Positions 48,469 to 60,510 of a stretch of 64,000 bases of DNA are shown one piece after another (position 1 is the first letter of the stretch; each line of letters opens with the position of its first letter). The notes beneath the pieces were generated by a model that saw only the letters and a program-made list of their open reading frames with translations, was not told the origin of the DNA and did not search any database. The translations under genes and the position numbers were made by a program. The DNA is from Morella rubra (taxonomy: Eukaryota; Streptophyta; Magnoliopsida; Fagales; Myricaceae), in contig CM025850.1 of the NCBI GenBank assembly GCA_003952965.2, forward strand, positions 4,969,143 through 5,033,142, written 5' to 3'.

Positions 48469-51400
48469 ATGGCGGCCAAGAAGCTCCTCCTGCGTTTCTT
48501 CTTGTTCTCCTGCTTGATATACTCACCCACATTTTTTACCAGAATTACTGCAGAGTCACCGCTTCGAGAGCCAGACTCTTTGGACTCACACTCTCTGAAG
48601 TCCGAGCTCAACCACCTCAAGTCCTGGATTTCAATTCTAGGTGTCCTTTTTAGCCTTCACTCGCTCTCTTTCTCTCCCTCTCTGTGTGTTATAGGCATCT
48701 ATTTGTACACAAAGCTTGGCGCCAAAAAAAAAAAAAGGTTTGAACTTTGAATTTTGGAAGACAATGTCGTGCATGACTCTGGTGCTAGGTTCACGTTAAT
48801 TTACTGATTATTAATTTACTGTTTTCTTTTCTGGGAATCGAAAGGAAACTTTTGTGAAGCTTCTTTGATTGCTCTGTAATTATTTTTATGTGATGGTGGC
48901 TGAGAATAGACCAATATGATTTCTTGAAGTTCCAAGTCTTGCATAAATGCAGAATACGGATCTAAAAAGAGGGGAGAGGTGTAACAGGAAATGTAAATAG
49001 TATACAAACCAGGTATATATAACTTCTAAGACAGGATTGAAGTAGGATGTTCCTGTTCTGCTTTAAAACGTGATCCAGCAAATCCGAGTATTTTAAATCT
49101 GACCATGTTCGTGCCACACTTGGGATCTTTCCTTTGCATTATTGCTACGAATGGATGACTTTAATCTTAGAATATTACAGCTTTGCAATTTATTTTCAGT
49201 ATAGGAACTACTGCTCTGATGGCGAAAACGAATATCTAGGCCAGCAGTTCGTTCCAATTTGATTTACTGGGATCAACCACGAGTGTCTGTTATTTGTTGT
49301 TTCTTCTTGAGAAATTGTCATACTAACTGATATACGAATTACATTTCTCCCCTTCTTTATTTCGTTGAAGAATCCACCATTGAAGAGAGAAACCATGAGC
49401 TGAGCAGTAAGGATGAAAGTATTGGACAGATGGAGAGGATCATTCAAGAGAAATCAGATATAATTGCTTCACTACAGAGTGAAATAGAATTTTTTCAGGT
49501 GAGATTGAAATATATCTCTGAGCAACTGCTTAGTCTTAAGAGGAACAAAGACATCTGTTGCCACTATAGTTAGTTTGTCTTAATGTGCAATCACGAGATA
49601 CAGATTTTTTTTTTCAATTTCAGCTTCCTAGAACATATTTACTTTTCCTACCTGTGGAAATGTGAGAGGGGCAGATGCATCTCTTATCTGAAATGTGATC
49701 GCTCCTCATAATGGACTTTTATGTGTGACTTGCAGACCTATATGTTGATGCATTGGAACGAGCATGGAAGACCAACGTTTCATTCAATAATTCAAAAGGT
49801 CTTTTCCTGGGTTACCACAAGTGCTGTTTAGTTGAGAGTTAATTTTTTTGTCAAGGCCATGTTCGGCTGCCAGATCTAATGGAAAGATTCTGTTCTCTTT
49901 TAGTAATCTGTTTCACAATTTAGTTTCCTTTTATCTTTCAGGCGTTGGAACATAAAGCTGAAATCAAAAGGTGGGCTGAGCCACACATTGAGACAATTAC
50001 TACTGTAAGTTGTCCTGTATATCAGTTATGTTGTAGATGTTTGATTTTGTGATTGAGGTGTCATGTGCAATCTCCTTTCCTTTTACTTTCTAGGGTCAAA
50101 TACGCGGTCATATAATTATTCAACCAAGTAGTCGCCTGTTATGTGATATCATTGCAATAGAATAACATAACAAAGAGAGGAAGCACCCTGTTGAACTTGT
50201 TGTAAAATAGATTTTTGGGTGTAGCTTTTTTATTAGTCACAACTATAGTGTCTTATTGTTCATGGATGTGTCAGACACATCCCACATCAATTCTTTCTCA
50301 TACTGTGTAGGTCACTGCATATACCTTGAAGTGTCGCATATGGCATATGATGTTCAATGTTGTGTTTGATATAACTGTCTTTTCTGCTGGAGATGTTTGT
50401 TCTATTGACGGTTCTAGTAGAGTAAGTGGGTTATTTTCTGATTCCCCATTGATACCTCACATACTTTGAACTGGCCATGTGACATGTCATGTTCAACATT
50501 GTATTTGAAATAGTTGTCTTTCCTGCCAGAAATGTTTGATCTATTGAATTTTCTAATACAATTAGTGGCTTATTTCCTGGTTTCCTTTTTCATTAATGTG
50601 AAGAAATGGCTACCAAGTGTGATGGAACAATGCTGACATTTATAAGCTCTCTTGAACATGTTCAATCTGTAACTGCTAAAACATTTGAGGTCCGCCGTGC
50701 AACTAAGAGTTCTATTGTACTGCATGTCATCAAGGTGCAAAAGATGGTAGATCCTTGTATTCAGGTATAATTACATGGACAAATACCTATTTGATTATCT
50801 GACATCTATTTGGAATTCTCACAACAGCATCCCTTTCTTTTGTGACAGGAAGCTAAGAAGTCCACACAGCCATACTTCGATCAGCTCAATATACTGGCCG
50901 AACATTTTCTGGAATAAGTGTCTGCTGCCTCAAAGTCCTATACTAACAACACATTTATTGCTTACATAAAGTTCGTTGAAACTGCAACCTTGTACCATTG
51001 GCAGGTATCAATTTTTCCCCGGCTACTAAGAATTTTGATTTATGTTGTTTTCTTTCTAAGAGTTGGGATTGAATAATCCAGTTGAAGCATAGTGATTGGA
51101 AACCTCCAATGCACTGTATATGTCATAATAGGTGTCCTTCTTCTACACTTTCCCTTTGGGAATGCTTGTTTATTGTTATACACATTTTCTCCTCCATGTT
51201 GGGATATTAGCACTATGTATCGCACATTATGTTTGGTAATATGATTCTTGAGTTCTTTTTTAAGGCTTTCATAACTTAACACATACAAGCATGCCGCTAG
51301 ACACATGATGATTTCATACAAGTGTCTAATACGATACCTATTATGTTTGGGCCCAAGAGATGCTCAAAAACAACAATTTAACTAGACCACTCGCAACAAT

Positions 51401-51799
51401 GGAGCTGGCGTGGTTTGCATTATGTAATTCCAATAATTTGAATTAAATATTAAACATTATTGTGAGATACGGACAACAATCATCTCTTGTGAATGTCATA
51501 TCCAATGTTCTAACAGTTCTTATGCTCTAATCGTATAGGCCACTGCTTTGTTAGCTCTACCTTTGATCTTTCTGTCCAAATTGTATTCAACTATTCGCAG
51601 GTCAGCTTTAGTTATTACGCTCATGACATTTGATTCTCTTGTTCCTTATTCTTTATTTTTAATGCATCGCCATGCCACCGATTCCAACTTTGTGATTTTT
51701 GGTTCTGACTTGTGCAGTACGAAGAAGAGGAAACACACTCGTACTCAGCATACAGGCCACACACGTCGTAGGGCTAAGAGGAGTCATTCTGAATATTGA
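48469..51799 (+). pseudogene. Decayed coiled-coil/transmembrane protein gene (At2g24420/At4g31340 family)
   Basis: Recognisable exons: 48469-48640 (signal peptide, LNHLKSWI), 49371-49498 (coiled coil, ESTIEERNHEL...SEIEFFQ), 49736-49798 (HWNEHGRP), 49942-50004 (KRWAEPHIET), about 50604-50764, 50849-51004, 51539-51600 (membrane segment ALLALPLIFLSKL) and 51718-51799 (basic tail ending RRRAKRSHSEY). The family, as I recall it, is a plant membrane protein with a long coiled coil, annotated in Arabidopsis as DNA-repair-ATPase-like without proof. Breaks: about 150 residues of coiled coil are missing between exons 2 and 3; the exon at 50604 has a frameshift near 50628-50640, after which the other frame reads SLEHVQSVTAKTFEV; the next exon has an in-frame TAA (HFLE-stop-VSAASKSYT); and the segment before the membrane span is lost. 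Splice sites and end exons survive, so decay looks recent. Confidence 0.8.
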
Positions 51800-53309
51800 A
51801 ATTGCCATGAGGTTATTTCTGTTTGAAGTTATCCGAGTAACCGCAGTCAGGAATTCTTCACGTGCATGTTTTTCACTTTTTCTCCATGTGAGTTACTGAG
51901 TTGTATTTGCCTATCAGAAAGAAAATCATCCAGCCCCTTTTTTCGCCTTATAAATATTGTCATGGTAAAGATCTATGCACATGATAGTTGATATAAAAAC
52001 AAAAGCTGCAAACTTCTCATCTACAAATTTTGGAGTCTCAACGAATTCATATCTCTTGACCAGAAAAAAGAAATGGATATTTAAAGAAATTGCTTGCTTC
52101 ATCTCAATTTCAATTAAATATTACACGTATTTGGGTTTTCTAATTAAAGAAGAGTCTGGTCCACATATGAGGATAGTGTTAGAGAATATAATTTAAATAA
52201 TAAAATTCATTCCTTCAGCTTCAACTTTTGGACAAGTAATAACTTCACATGGTATAAGGTTTTGAGTTTGAGAATTTACTTGCACTTTACCTTGATTTCA
52301 TTAAATACGATAAGAGGTCCAACATATAAGGGAGAGTGTTAGAATATAATTCAAATAACATTGACTATGATATTTCTCTTATTTAGAATATAATGAATAG
52401 CAAATTAGATTTATAACTGGATATTCATAGTCATGAGGGTAGTTCTGTTTTAAGATTTGATCAGTCTCCTACTTGACTAAATGGAGGGGTTTAACCTGGT
52501 TTATAGTTACATGCACAATTTCAAAGTATTAATGTCTTTTTTTTCACCGATTTATATATATATATTGAATATTAGCATTTTTATAAGAACCAAGAAGATT
52601 GATAGTTTGAAACATAGCCAAAGCAATCAAATGTGTAGGCAAGCAAAAATGTTGAAATCTGACAGTTTTTAGATGTTTGGTTTAAACAAGAAGAAAACAA
52701 ATATGCTCTATTGAAGCGTTTGTTTTTTTTTCGAATTTTTTAAATTTATTCTGTTTATAGTATATGCTACCATATTCTTTGTAGTATAGTACACAAAAAC
52801 GACCTTAACTCTTATCAATTGGTTTGATAGCTAACTGTGGATGTAATTACCCACACTTGGTAAATTGGTGTGGTGAGTCACCCAAATCAAAAATAAACTA
52901 GAGGAAAAAATATTGTAAAACTAATTAATTAGTGAATTTGTTCCTTAAAAAAAACAAGCATGTTGCCTCTTAGGCAAGTATGAGAGAAAAAGTATAATAT
53001 TTTTATCTTATTTGTGTTAATAACTCAAAATGGGCTTTTGGAAATCCATTAAGGATAATGAAATTTATTGCTGCTTCTATTATTGGGAATGAATTAGCAG
53101 ATAATACAGGTGTTAAATTGTTTACCCAATGCTTATCCATAAGAAAATAGATTTCAAAATACTTGGTTTTTTTTTTTTTTTTTTAAATGTAGAATTATCC
53201 AATATTTTTATTGACTCGTTAAATATCTCTTATATAATGACTCGTTAAATATCTCAGTTGTTTGGAAATCAAGTTAAGTTTTAGTGCAAAAATAAAAAAT
53301 AAAATAAGG
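51800..53309. other. AT-rich intergenic, repeat remnants
   Basis: Two related blocks (about 52150-52200 and 52315-52370, agtgttagaatataat.caaataa) suggest worn LTR-type sequence. No gene is seen. Confidence 0.4.
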
Positions 53310-53420
53310 ATATTATAAAAACCTAGAGCGGTCCCACTTTTGATCGCCGGATAGAGAGTTTGATCCCACGGAATCCTTGCCCGCATTCGCTTTCTTTATA
53401 ATAATGATATTATAAAAACC
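53310..53420. repeat. 83-bp insertion flanked by 14-bp direct repeats
   Basis: Perfect repeats atattataaaaacc at 53310-53323 and 53407-53420 flank 83 bp of GC-richer sequence. This fits a small transposed insertion with target duplication, just upstream of the broken RING gene. Confidence 0.55.
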
Positions 53421-53551
53421 GGGCTCGACAAACAACACAAAAGCCTAAAAGCCGTAAACATAGGACGTAACGGTAACATTTCCCTCTCCCTAAGAGAGTC
53501 AGGTTCCTTGAAGTTCAAGATTCTCGAAGGTTTTCAGTTCCACCAAGCACC

Positions 53552-54367
53552 ATGTCTCAGTTCGACGAACTCAGCCTCTCGGAATCCGATCAGAACCTAC
53601 TCCAGCCGCATGGCTGTACCTGTAACGAAACAATCGATCGTGTGCCATTTTCTCCTCCGGCACCGACGATAATCCCTTCGCCACCATATCATCCGGTTCC
53701 CACGCATGCCACTCGGAATGGTTCTTTGGAAGATCATAGGAGTGGATCCGAGGGTTTCGAATGGGAAGGCGTTTTTAATCAGACAGGAAACCCAAGCATA
53801 ATAATCGAGGAGGTTGAATAATTATCGGTGCCTTCCTCCGAAAAAGCGACAGAGTTGCGAAATCTGGAGTGGGAAGTTCTATTAGGTATGAATAGGAGTT
53901 TTGAGCGTGAACCTGATGCCGGTTCTGCCACTCGGAATGGTTCCTTGGAAGATCATAGGAGTGGATCCGAGGGTTTCGAATAGGAAGGCGTTTTTAATCA
54001 GAGAGGAAACCCAAACATAATAATCGAGGAGGTCGAATAATTTTCGGTGCCTTCCTCCGAAAAAGCGACAGAGTTGCGAAATCTGGAGTGGGAAATTCTA
54101 TTCGGTATGAATAGGAGTTTGGAGCGTGAACCTGATGCCGGTTCTGATTCCGATTCGTAGATTCGTATCTAGCAGCTGCTCAGGATGAATATGAAGCGGA
54201 TACGGTTGAATACAACACTGCTTTCGGGCGACGAGTGGAGAACAACAGGGGCAGTCCTTCGGTGGCGAAAAAGTTTGTGGAGAATCTTCCTTTTGTGGAT
54301 TAACTGTGGAGGAATTGCGGAGAAACGCTGTGGTTTGTGTAGTTTGTAAGGATGCGATTCCCGAGTA
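53552..54367 (+). pseudogene. Broken RING-H2 E3 ubiquitin ligase gene (CIP8/RING1 type)
   Basis: The start (MSQFDELSLSESDQ) opens an 89-codon frame ending at TGA/TAA 53821. Further frames continue the protein: SSEKATELRNLEWEVLLGMNRS, then in another frame LAAAQDEYEADTVEYNTAF and KKFVENLPFV, then after one more shift LTVEELRRNAVVCVVCKDAIPE, then a stop. This order is that of plant RING-H2 E3 ligases, whose RING starts CAVCKD. Only the first Cys pair remains; the rest of the RING is absent. A 229-bp tandem duplication (53709-53937 and 53938 onward), not a multiple of three, adds a further break. Such proteins ubiquitinate targets in the cytosol or nucleus; this copy cannot. Confidence 0.75.
53709..54155 (+). 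repeat. 229-bp tandem duplication within the RING pseudogene
   Basis: The block starting ccactcggaatggttc at 53709 is repeated at 53938 with a few substitutions, up to gaacctgatgccggttctg. The high identity means the duplication is recent. Confidence 0.9.
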
Positions 54368-54419
54368 GCGGTTTGTAATGGTGGCGCTTGGTGGCGGCAC
54401 ATCGTGGGGCTGGGCTGCC

Positions 54420-55110
54420 AGGTTAGTCGTGGTTTCTATTACTTATATCTTTTTCATCTTTGGAAATACCCTTGCATGTTATATACCTTTACAAGTTTGT
54501 TCTGTTTGGTTTATGTTTCTTTTGTTTTTTTTCATTTTAAGGTTTTCAAAATTTGCATCCCTTTTGGTTTCTTGGGTTTTTTTTTTCTATTCAATTTTTG
54601 GTTGTTTTTGTTTTATGTATGATCTATTTTTTTTGTTTTGTTTTCTTGTATGCATCCTTTTATTTGCTGATTTATATTTTTTTTCCTTTTTCGTTTAGTT
54701 TTGTTTAGTTTTTCCTTCATGTTCTATTTTGGGTTTCTTGTTTATTTTTTTAACGGTTTCCATATTTGATCCTTTTATTTGCGAATTGATTTTTTTAATT
54801 TTTTATCTGTTTACTTTTTCGTTATTTAGTTTTATTTATTTATGTTCTGTTTTGTTTGTCTTCTTGTTTATTTCATTTTTAACTTTTTCCAAACCTGTAT
54901 CTGTTTTTTTGTGAAGTAAAACACAAACCAAAAAGTTGTAAACTCCAAAATTTTCTTTTATCTGTATACTTTTTCATTTGGTTTGTGTGTTATAAATTTA
55001 CTTAGGGTCTGTTTGGAAAGTAGTACACCATAAACTCTCCTTTATCTATTTACTTTCCAAGTCTTTTATGTTTACTTCTTGGAGACTCTTACGCACCCAA
55101 GACTCAGAAA
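54420..55110. repeat. T-rich block, copy 1
   Basis: Strongly T-biased on the plus strand, with recurring ttatgttctgtttt, cttgtttatttc and ttcatttggtttgtgtgttataaatt phrases. It is repeated at 59685-60353 plus 60511-60620. Open frames here come from base bias only. Confidence 0.75.
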
Positions 55111-55696
55111 TTTAGAATGACACTACTTCCATTTATTGAGGAATAGACATATGACGGTGGAAATCCAATAGGACGCATCCTTTATGAGGTTTAGGATAGA
55201 AAGAATGCACGTTGGCTGAAGTTGTGGTCAGTTATCGGACATACTGATGTTGCATTAGACGTGATAAGGTGAACGACGATCTAAGTGATGATTACTATTA
55301 AATTAAGTTCACTAGTTGAGGTTATAGTCATCTGATTGTCACGTGCTCAACAATGTCCTAGGCTATGATCTACAAAGATTAGTTAATTGGAAATGAAAAA
55401 GTAAGAAGTGAGTAATCATAGTTTCAGACTCATTTGAGTTACTGGCATCTAAAGCTCCAATTTTGAATTGGGAGAGTGCGATACATAGGTGATATGGCGA
55501 GATGATTTTCTGGTAATCAAGATCAGAGACCTGTATGGATGAGTGACATAAAATATGGGAGCTTAGACATGATTGAGGTGATATGGACAAAGATATTGTA
55601 GTCAATGGCATGTGGGAACTGATGAGGACTAGACATACAAATGTGTAGATTTGTTGCCAATGGCATGTGAAGTTAGATATTGTGATGCCTAGGAAT
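55110..55696. repeat. Diverged repeat unit before the tandem array
   Basis: Contains array phrases (ggaatagacatatga, gtagaaa/gatagaaag, ggctgaagttgt, ctaggctatgat, gagttactggcatctaaagctcc) but differs at many places from the main units. Parts of it recur at 60630-60960. Confidence 0.65.
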
Positions 55697-58600
55697 GCAG
55701 CGAGATGATTTTAAAGTGAACCCTGGCCTAAGAACTTTATGTGATGGTTTTCCAGTATTTGAGAAATTGACATATGAATGTGGAAATCAACTAAGATGGA
55801 TCTTGTGTGAGATATATAGGTAGAAAGAGTCCACATTGGCTGAAGTTGTAGGCAATGATTGGGAAGTGGCTGATTTTGTTTCGAACTTGATAAGGTGAAC
55901 CTTGACCTATAACCTTTTGCTTTGAAAGATGAATTCATGGTGTTTCGATAGCTTGGATGGAAGGCTTTTTATATTAGGTCAGGACAAAAGCTTGATTGAT
56001 TTCCATTAAATTAAATGCACAAATTGAGGTTGTAGACTTCCGATTGTTCACAGTATTTGGATGACTAATTGGAGATCCTCAAAAAGCTCCTAGGCTACAA
56101 TCGATGATGATATCTCCAGAAATGAAACGCTCTAAGTTATTGATCACTGTTTAAGACTCAATTGAGTTATTGGCATGTACAGCTTCATTTGAATTCGAGT
56201 AATGTGATGCCTTGGAGATATGGCAAGTTGATTTTAGCATGATGAAGTTTAGAATCTAGATTGATATATGAGATAGAATATGAGGAAGTTAGATATTGTT
56301 CGAGAGAAGTTAGGTATTGTTTGATGTACGTTGGCCAAAATATGCTCCACAAAAAGGCATGTGGGAAGTTAGATATTGTGATGCATAGGGAATGCAGCGA
56401 GATGATTTTAAAGTGAACCTTGGCCTAAGAACTTTATGTGATGGTTTTCCAATATTTGAGAAATTGACATATGAATGTAGAAATCGACTAAGATGGATCT
56501 TGTGTGAGATATATAGGTAGAAAGAGTCCACATTGGCTGAAGTTGTAGGCAAGATTGGGAAGTGGCTGATTTTGTTTCGAACTTGATAAGGTGAACCTTG
56601 ACCTAGAACCTTTTGTTTTGAAAGTTGAATTCATGGTGTTTCGATAGCTTGGATGGAAGGCTTTTTATATTAGGTAAGGACAAAAGCTTGATTGATTTCC
56701 ATTAAATTAAATGCACAAATTGAGGTTGTAGACTTCCGATTGTTCACAGTATTTGGATGATTAATTGGAGATCCTCAAAAAGCTCCTAGGCTACAATGAT
56801 GATGATATCTCTAGAAATGAAACGCTCTAAGTTATTGATCACTGTTTAAGACTCAATTGAGTTATTGGCGTGTACAGCTTCAATTTGAATTCGAGTAATG
56901 TGATGCCTTGGAGATATGGCAAGTTGATTTTAGCATGATGAAGTTTAGAATCTAGATTGATATATGAGATAGAATATGAGGAAGTTAGATATTGTTCGAG
57001 AGAAGTTAGGTATTGTTTGATGTACGTTGGCCAAATATGCTGCACAAAAAGGCATGTGGGAAGTTAGATATTGTGATGCATAGGGAATGCAGCGAGATTA
57101 TTTTAAAGTGAACCTTGTCCAAAGAACTTTCCGAGATAGTTTTTTCATTATTCTAGAAATTGACATATGAATGTGAAATCGACTAGGATGAATCTTGTGT
57201 GAGATATATGGGTAGAAAGAATCCAAATTGGTTGATGTTGTAGGCAATGATTGAGAAGTGGCTAATTTTGTTTCAGACCTGATAAGGTGAATTTTAATCT
57301 AGACCCTTTTGTTTTGAAAAATGATCCTATTCTTGGCGTTTCGATAGAATGGATGGAAGCTTTTATTCATTAAGTCAGGACAGAAGCTTGATTGATTTCC
57401 TTTAATTTAAATGCTGAAATTTTGGTTGTAGACTTCTGATTGTTCACAGTATTTGGATGATTAGTTGGAGATCCTCAAAAAGCTCCTAGGCTATGATTGA
57501 TGATGATATCTCTCGAAATGAAACGCTCTAAGTTATTGATAGTTGTTTAAGACTCAATCGAATAATTGGCGTGTAAAGCTTCAGTTTGAATTCGAGTAAT
57601 GTGATGCCCTGGAGATATGGCTAGATGATTTTGGCTTGATGAAGTTAAGAATCTTGATTGATATATGAGATAGAATATGAGGAAGTTAGATATTGTTCGA
57701 GGTACGTTGGCCAAAGTATGCTGCGCAAAAAGGCATGTGGGAAGTTAGATATTTTGATGCCTAGGGAATGCAGCGAGATGATTTTAAAGTGAACCTTGAC
57801 CTAAGAACTTTATGAGATGGTTTTTTCAGTGTTTTAGAAATTGACATATGAATCTGTAAATCGACTAGAATGGATCTTTTGTGAAATATATGGGTAGAAA
57901 GAGTCCGCATTGGCTGAAGTTCTAGGCAATGATTGGGAAGTGGCTAATTTTGTTTCAGACTTGATAAGGTGAACCTTAACCTAGAACCTTTTGTTTAGAC
58001 AAATGATCCTATTCATTGCGTTTCGATAGCTTGGATAGAAGGCTTCTTTTATTAAAAGCTTGATTGATTTCCATTAAATTAAATGCACAAATTGAGGTTG
58101 TAGACTTCCGATTGTTCACAGTATTTGGATGATTAGTTGGAGATCCTGAAAAAGCTCCTAGGCTACGATTGATGATGATATATCTAGAAATGAAACACTC
58201 TAAGTTGTTGATCATTGTTTAAGACTCAATTGAGTTATTGGCGTGTAAAGCTTCAATTTGAATTCGAGTAATGTGATGCCCTCCTAGAGATATGGCTAGA
58301 TGATTTTGACGTGATGAAGTTTAGAATCTAGATTGATATATGAGATAGAATATGAAGAAGTTAGATATATTTTTGAGGTACGTTGGCCAATGTTTGATGC
58401 ATAAAAAGGCTTGTGGGAAGTTAGATATTGTTATGTTTAGGGAATGCAGGGAGATGATTTTAAAGTGAACCCTGACCTAAGAACTTTATGAGATAATTTC
58501 CTGTGTTCTAGGAATTGACATATGAATGTGGAAATTGACTAGGATGGATCTTGTGTGAGATATATGGGTAGAAAGAGCCCACATTGGCTGAAGTTGTAGG

Positions 58601-59684
58601 CAATGATTGGGAAGTGGCTGATTTTGTTTCGGACTGATTGATTAACCTAGCCCGTTTTGAAAATGATCCTATTCATGGCGTTTCGATAGCTTGGATGGAA
58701 GGTTTTCTATATTAGGTTGGGACAGAAGCTTGATTGATCTCCATTAAATTAAATGCACAAATTGAGGTTTTAGACTTCCGATGGTTCGCAGTATTTGGAT
58801 GATTGGTTGGAAATCTTGAAAAAGCTCCTAGGCTACGATTGATGATGATATCTCTAGAAAGGAAATGCTTAAGTTATTAATCATTGTTTAAAACTCAAAT
58901 GAGTTATTGGCATCTAAAGCTCCAATTCGAATTCTATAATGTGATGCCCTCATCGGGAGATATGGCTAGATGATTTTTACGTGATGAAGTTTAGAATCTA
59001 GATTGATATATGAGATGGAATATGAAGAAGTTAGATATTGTTCGAGGTACGTTAGCCAAGTATGATGGACAAAAAGGCTTATGGGATGCTAGATATTGTG
59101 ATGCCTAGGGAATGCAGCGAGATGATTCTAAAGTGAACCTTGACCTAAGAACTTTATGTGATGGTTTTCAGTGTTCTAGAAATTGACATATGAATCTGGA
59201 AATTGACTAGGATGGATCTCGTGTGAGATATATGGGTAGAAAGAGTACGAGTTGGCTGAAGTTCTAGGCAATGATTGGGAAGTGGCTGATTTTGTTTCGG
59301 ACTTTGATAAGGTGAATCTTAACCTAGAACCTTTTGTTTTGACAAATGGTCATATTTATGACGTTTTGATAGGGTGGATGGAAGGTTTTTTTTCAGTAGG
59401 TTGGCACAGAAGCTTGACTAATTTTTAGTAAATTAAATGCACAAATTGAGGTTGTAGACTTCCGATTGTTCACTGTATTTGAATGATTGGTTGGAGATCC
59501 TCAAAAAGCTTCTAGGTTACGATTGATGATGATATGTCTAGAAATGAAACGCTATAAGTTATTGATTATTGTTTAAGACTCAATCAAGCTATTGTTGTGT
59601 AACGCCTCAATTTGAATTCAAGTAATGAAATGCCCTGGAGATATGGCTAGATGATTTTGGCATGATGAAGGACATTTTCACTTT
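55697..59684. repeat. Tandem array, about six units of 668-697 bp
   Basis: Marker gcagcgagatgatttt (or close variants) occurs at 55697, 56394, 57089, 57770, 58446 and 59114, giving spacings of 697, 695, 681, 676 and 668 bp. Units share long stretches such as ttgattgatttccattaaatt, gaggttgtagacttccgattgttc and gatgatgatat. The sixth unit is cut by the second T-rich block at about 59685. No unit has a long open frame. The adjacent units 1 and 2 look the most alike. Confidence 0.92.
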
Positions 59685-60353
59685 ATCTTTGTTGTATAAC
59701 TTATTTGTTTTTGGTTTTTATGCATTTTCCCAAATTATACCCTTTTATTTGTTGATTGGGTTTTTTTTCCTTTATCCTTTTTATTTTTGCATTCATTTTG
59801 TTTTACTTATGTTCTGTTTAGTTTGTGTTTCTTGTTTGTTTCATCTTAAGGTTTTCAAAATTCACATCCTCTATTTGCTGGTTTTTTTTTTTTCCCTCTT
59901 TACTCTTCTTCGTTGTTTTTGTTTTATGTATGTTCTGTTTCCCAAAGTGTTTACTTTAATGATTTTTTCCTTTTTCTATTTCAGTTTTTGGTTCTGTTTT
60001 TTTTTTGTATCCTTTTATTTGCTTTTTTTCCCCTTTTTCTGTTTTGTTTTGTTTAGTTTTTCCTTATGTTATGTTTGTTTTGGGTTTCTTTTTTATTTCG
60101 TTTTAATGTTTTCCACATTTGATCCTTTTATTTCCACATTTGGATTTTTTTTATCTTTTATCTGTTTACTTTTTGGTTATTTAGTTTTATTTATGTTATG
60201 TTTTGTTTGTCTTCTTGTTTATTTCATTTTTAAACTTTTTCCAATTTGTATCTTTTTTTTTTTTGTAAAGTAAAATACAAACCAAAAAGTTGTAAACTCC
60301 AAAATTTTCATTTTTCTATATCCTTTTTCATTTGGTTTGTGTGTTATAAATTA
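59685..60353. repeat. T-rich block, copy 2
   Basis: Matches 54420-54990 in order and orientation. It begins abruptly inside an array unit after ggcatgatgaag. Confidence 0.75.
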
Positions 60354-60510
60354 GTGTTTGCCTTCTTAAAATTTTATCATCATTACAAAAATTTCTCTCT
60401 CATAACTTTTTTCACTTTTTCACTTTTTCACCCTTTTTTATTCTCTCTCCTCACTTTTTCACCAACTACTACCCTAAAATTTTAACAAAATTTTATTCCC
60501 AAACGCCATG
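60354..60510. mobile_element. Small MITE-like insertion, about 155 bp
   Basis: Present in T-rich copy 2 and absent at the same point in copy 1 (near 54998). It starts gtgtttgcc and ends caaacgcc(atg), short inverted ends, with tta on both sides. This fits a Tourist/PIF-Harbinger-type MITE. The inner ends are also inverted (cttaaaattttat against aaaatttta). Confidence 0.55.

Noticed and set aside
54378..54914. Open frames of 60-106 codons rich in Phe/Leu that look like membrane proteins
   Set aside because: They come from the T-rich repeat block; codons are almost all TTT/TTG/TTC, and the block is duplicated at 59685-60353 with different frames.
55697..59684. A CRISPR-like or gene-array interpretation of the repeat domain
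   Set aside because: Units are about 680 bp, non-coding, without short spacers, in plant nuclear DNA; a tandem satellite-like array fits.
59662..60273. 203-codon open frame resembling a multi-pass membrane protein
   Set aside because: Same T-rich repeat bias; not conserved in the paralogous block and no promoter or splice context.
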